A stretch of 64,000 nt of DNA, from contig NZ_POXG01000002.1 in the NCBI RefSeq assembly GCF_003044565.1, positions 248,001 through 312,000 of the forward strand, in the 5' to 3' direction. The notes beneath the pieces are model-generated. The model was not told the DNA's origin, did not search any database, and saw only the letters and a program-made list of their open reading frames with translations. The stretch is from Neisseria sicca (GTDB lineage: Bacteria; Pseudomonadota; Gammaproteobacteria; Burkholderiales; Neisseriaceae). Below are positions 63,879 through 64,000 of the stretch, in pieces. The position numbers and the translations under genes are program-made. Every line of letters begins with the position of its first letter. The stretch's first letter is position 1.

Positions 63879-64000
63879 TTAGTTTTTCAGAAAATTCGTC
63901 AGAGGATTGTCGGCGTAATGTATCAGCAGGGCATAGGTAATGGCAACATTTATTGCCACTGTCAGCCAGAAAATCTGAACAAAAGGAACTTTCTTGGTTT
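63879..64000 (-). CDS. C-terminal fragment of a membrane protein, 5' end outside window
   Basis: The frame read from the window edge gives TKKVPFVQIFWLTVAINVAI, then TYALLIHYADNPLTNFLKN and TAA at 63879. One hydrophobic helix with a short polar end, so a small or C-terminally anchored membrane protein lying 19 bases before fabD. Family not recognisable from 39 residues. Confidence 0.6.
   Translation of the reverse strand, partial: TKKVPFVQIFWLTVAINVAITYALLIHYADNPLTNFLKN

Overview
The window is from a commensal Neisseria, most likely the N. mucosa / N. sicca / N. macacae group. The evidence is dense DNA uptake sequences (DUS) of the form AGGTCGTCTGAA, the dialect described for that group, mostly arranged as inverted pairs behind genes. 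There are also nine complete Correia repeat enclosed elements (CREE) plus one leftover CREE end, and the gene content (mtrCDE/mtrR, slam, a factor H binding family lipoprotein, a birA-coaX fusion, anmK) is neisserial. Most of it is ordinary GC-rich chromosome carrying housekeeping genes.

Layout. 1-5.5 kb: partial GAPDH; znuA with a likely Zur box; a small membrane-protein gene broken by an amber codon; an NSS-family Na+-coupled transporter with its tiny MetS-like partner; and a glycine-zipper, Tyr/Asp-rich secreted protein. 6-8 kb: a two-gene unit of a radical SAM protein and its DUF4130-type partner, thought to act in DNA metabolism. 8.2-13 kb: rfaE2, the birA-coaX fusion, a SPOR-like protein, a Sel1 lipoprotein-like secreted protein, an S4 RNA-binding protein and an oxidoreductase-like mini-protein. 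13-18.3 kb: a PHP phosphatase/RNase, a phosphate permease, anmK and an fHbp-family lipoprotein with an FNR-type promoter. 18.6-27.2 kb: dnaE, an unknown membrane protein, an RsmI-like methylase, maf, yceD-rpmF, a phosphoribosyltransferase and plsX. 27.2-28.2 kb: a gene-free kilobase holding what looks like the iron-regulated small RNA NrrF, bracketed by two CREEs.

28.2-35 kb is the multidrug efflux locus mtrC-mtrD-mtrE with divergent mtrR and overlapping face-to-face promoters. After ettA comes one strikingly AT-rich gene without DUS (37145-38935), a DUF4209 protein with a C-terminal RNxxxHG motif; it looks like a single-gene import and is the best candidate for an uncharacterised (possibly defence) function. 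39-44.5 kb is the NAD island: nadB, an SMR transporter, nadA, a divergent NrtR/NadQ-type regulator with a near-perfect 27-bp palindrome between it and nadA, and nadC. 44.8-53 kb carries mtgA, aroE, glnA, a Slam-type outer membrane translocator, a small periplasmic protein, lspA, ispH and fabG.

53-60.5 kb is an accessory surface-polysaccharide region lying between fabG and msbA: three tandem, mutually related glycosyltransferase-like proteins and a 1239-residue protein with a GT2 domain, a coiled coil and two GT-B domains. msbA, fabD and the tail of a membrane protein close the window. Several genes suggest a linked surface programme: an oxygen-responsive fHbp-like lipoprotein, its probable exporter Slam, lipoprotein signal peptidase, MsbA and the glycosyltransferases. 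No tRNA, rRNA, CRISPR array or intact insertion sequence was seen.
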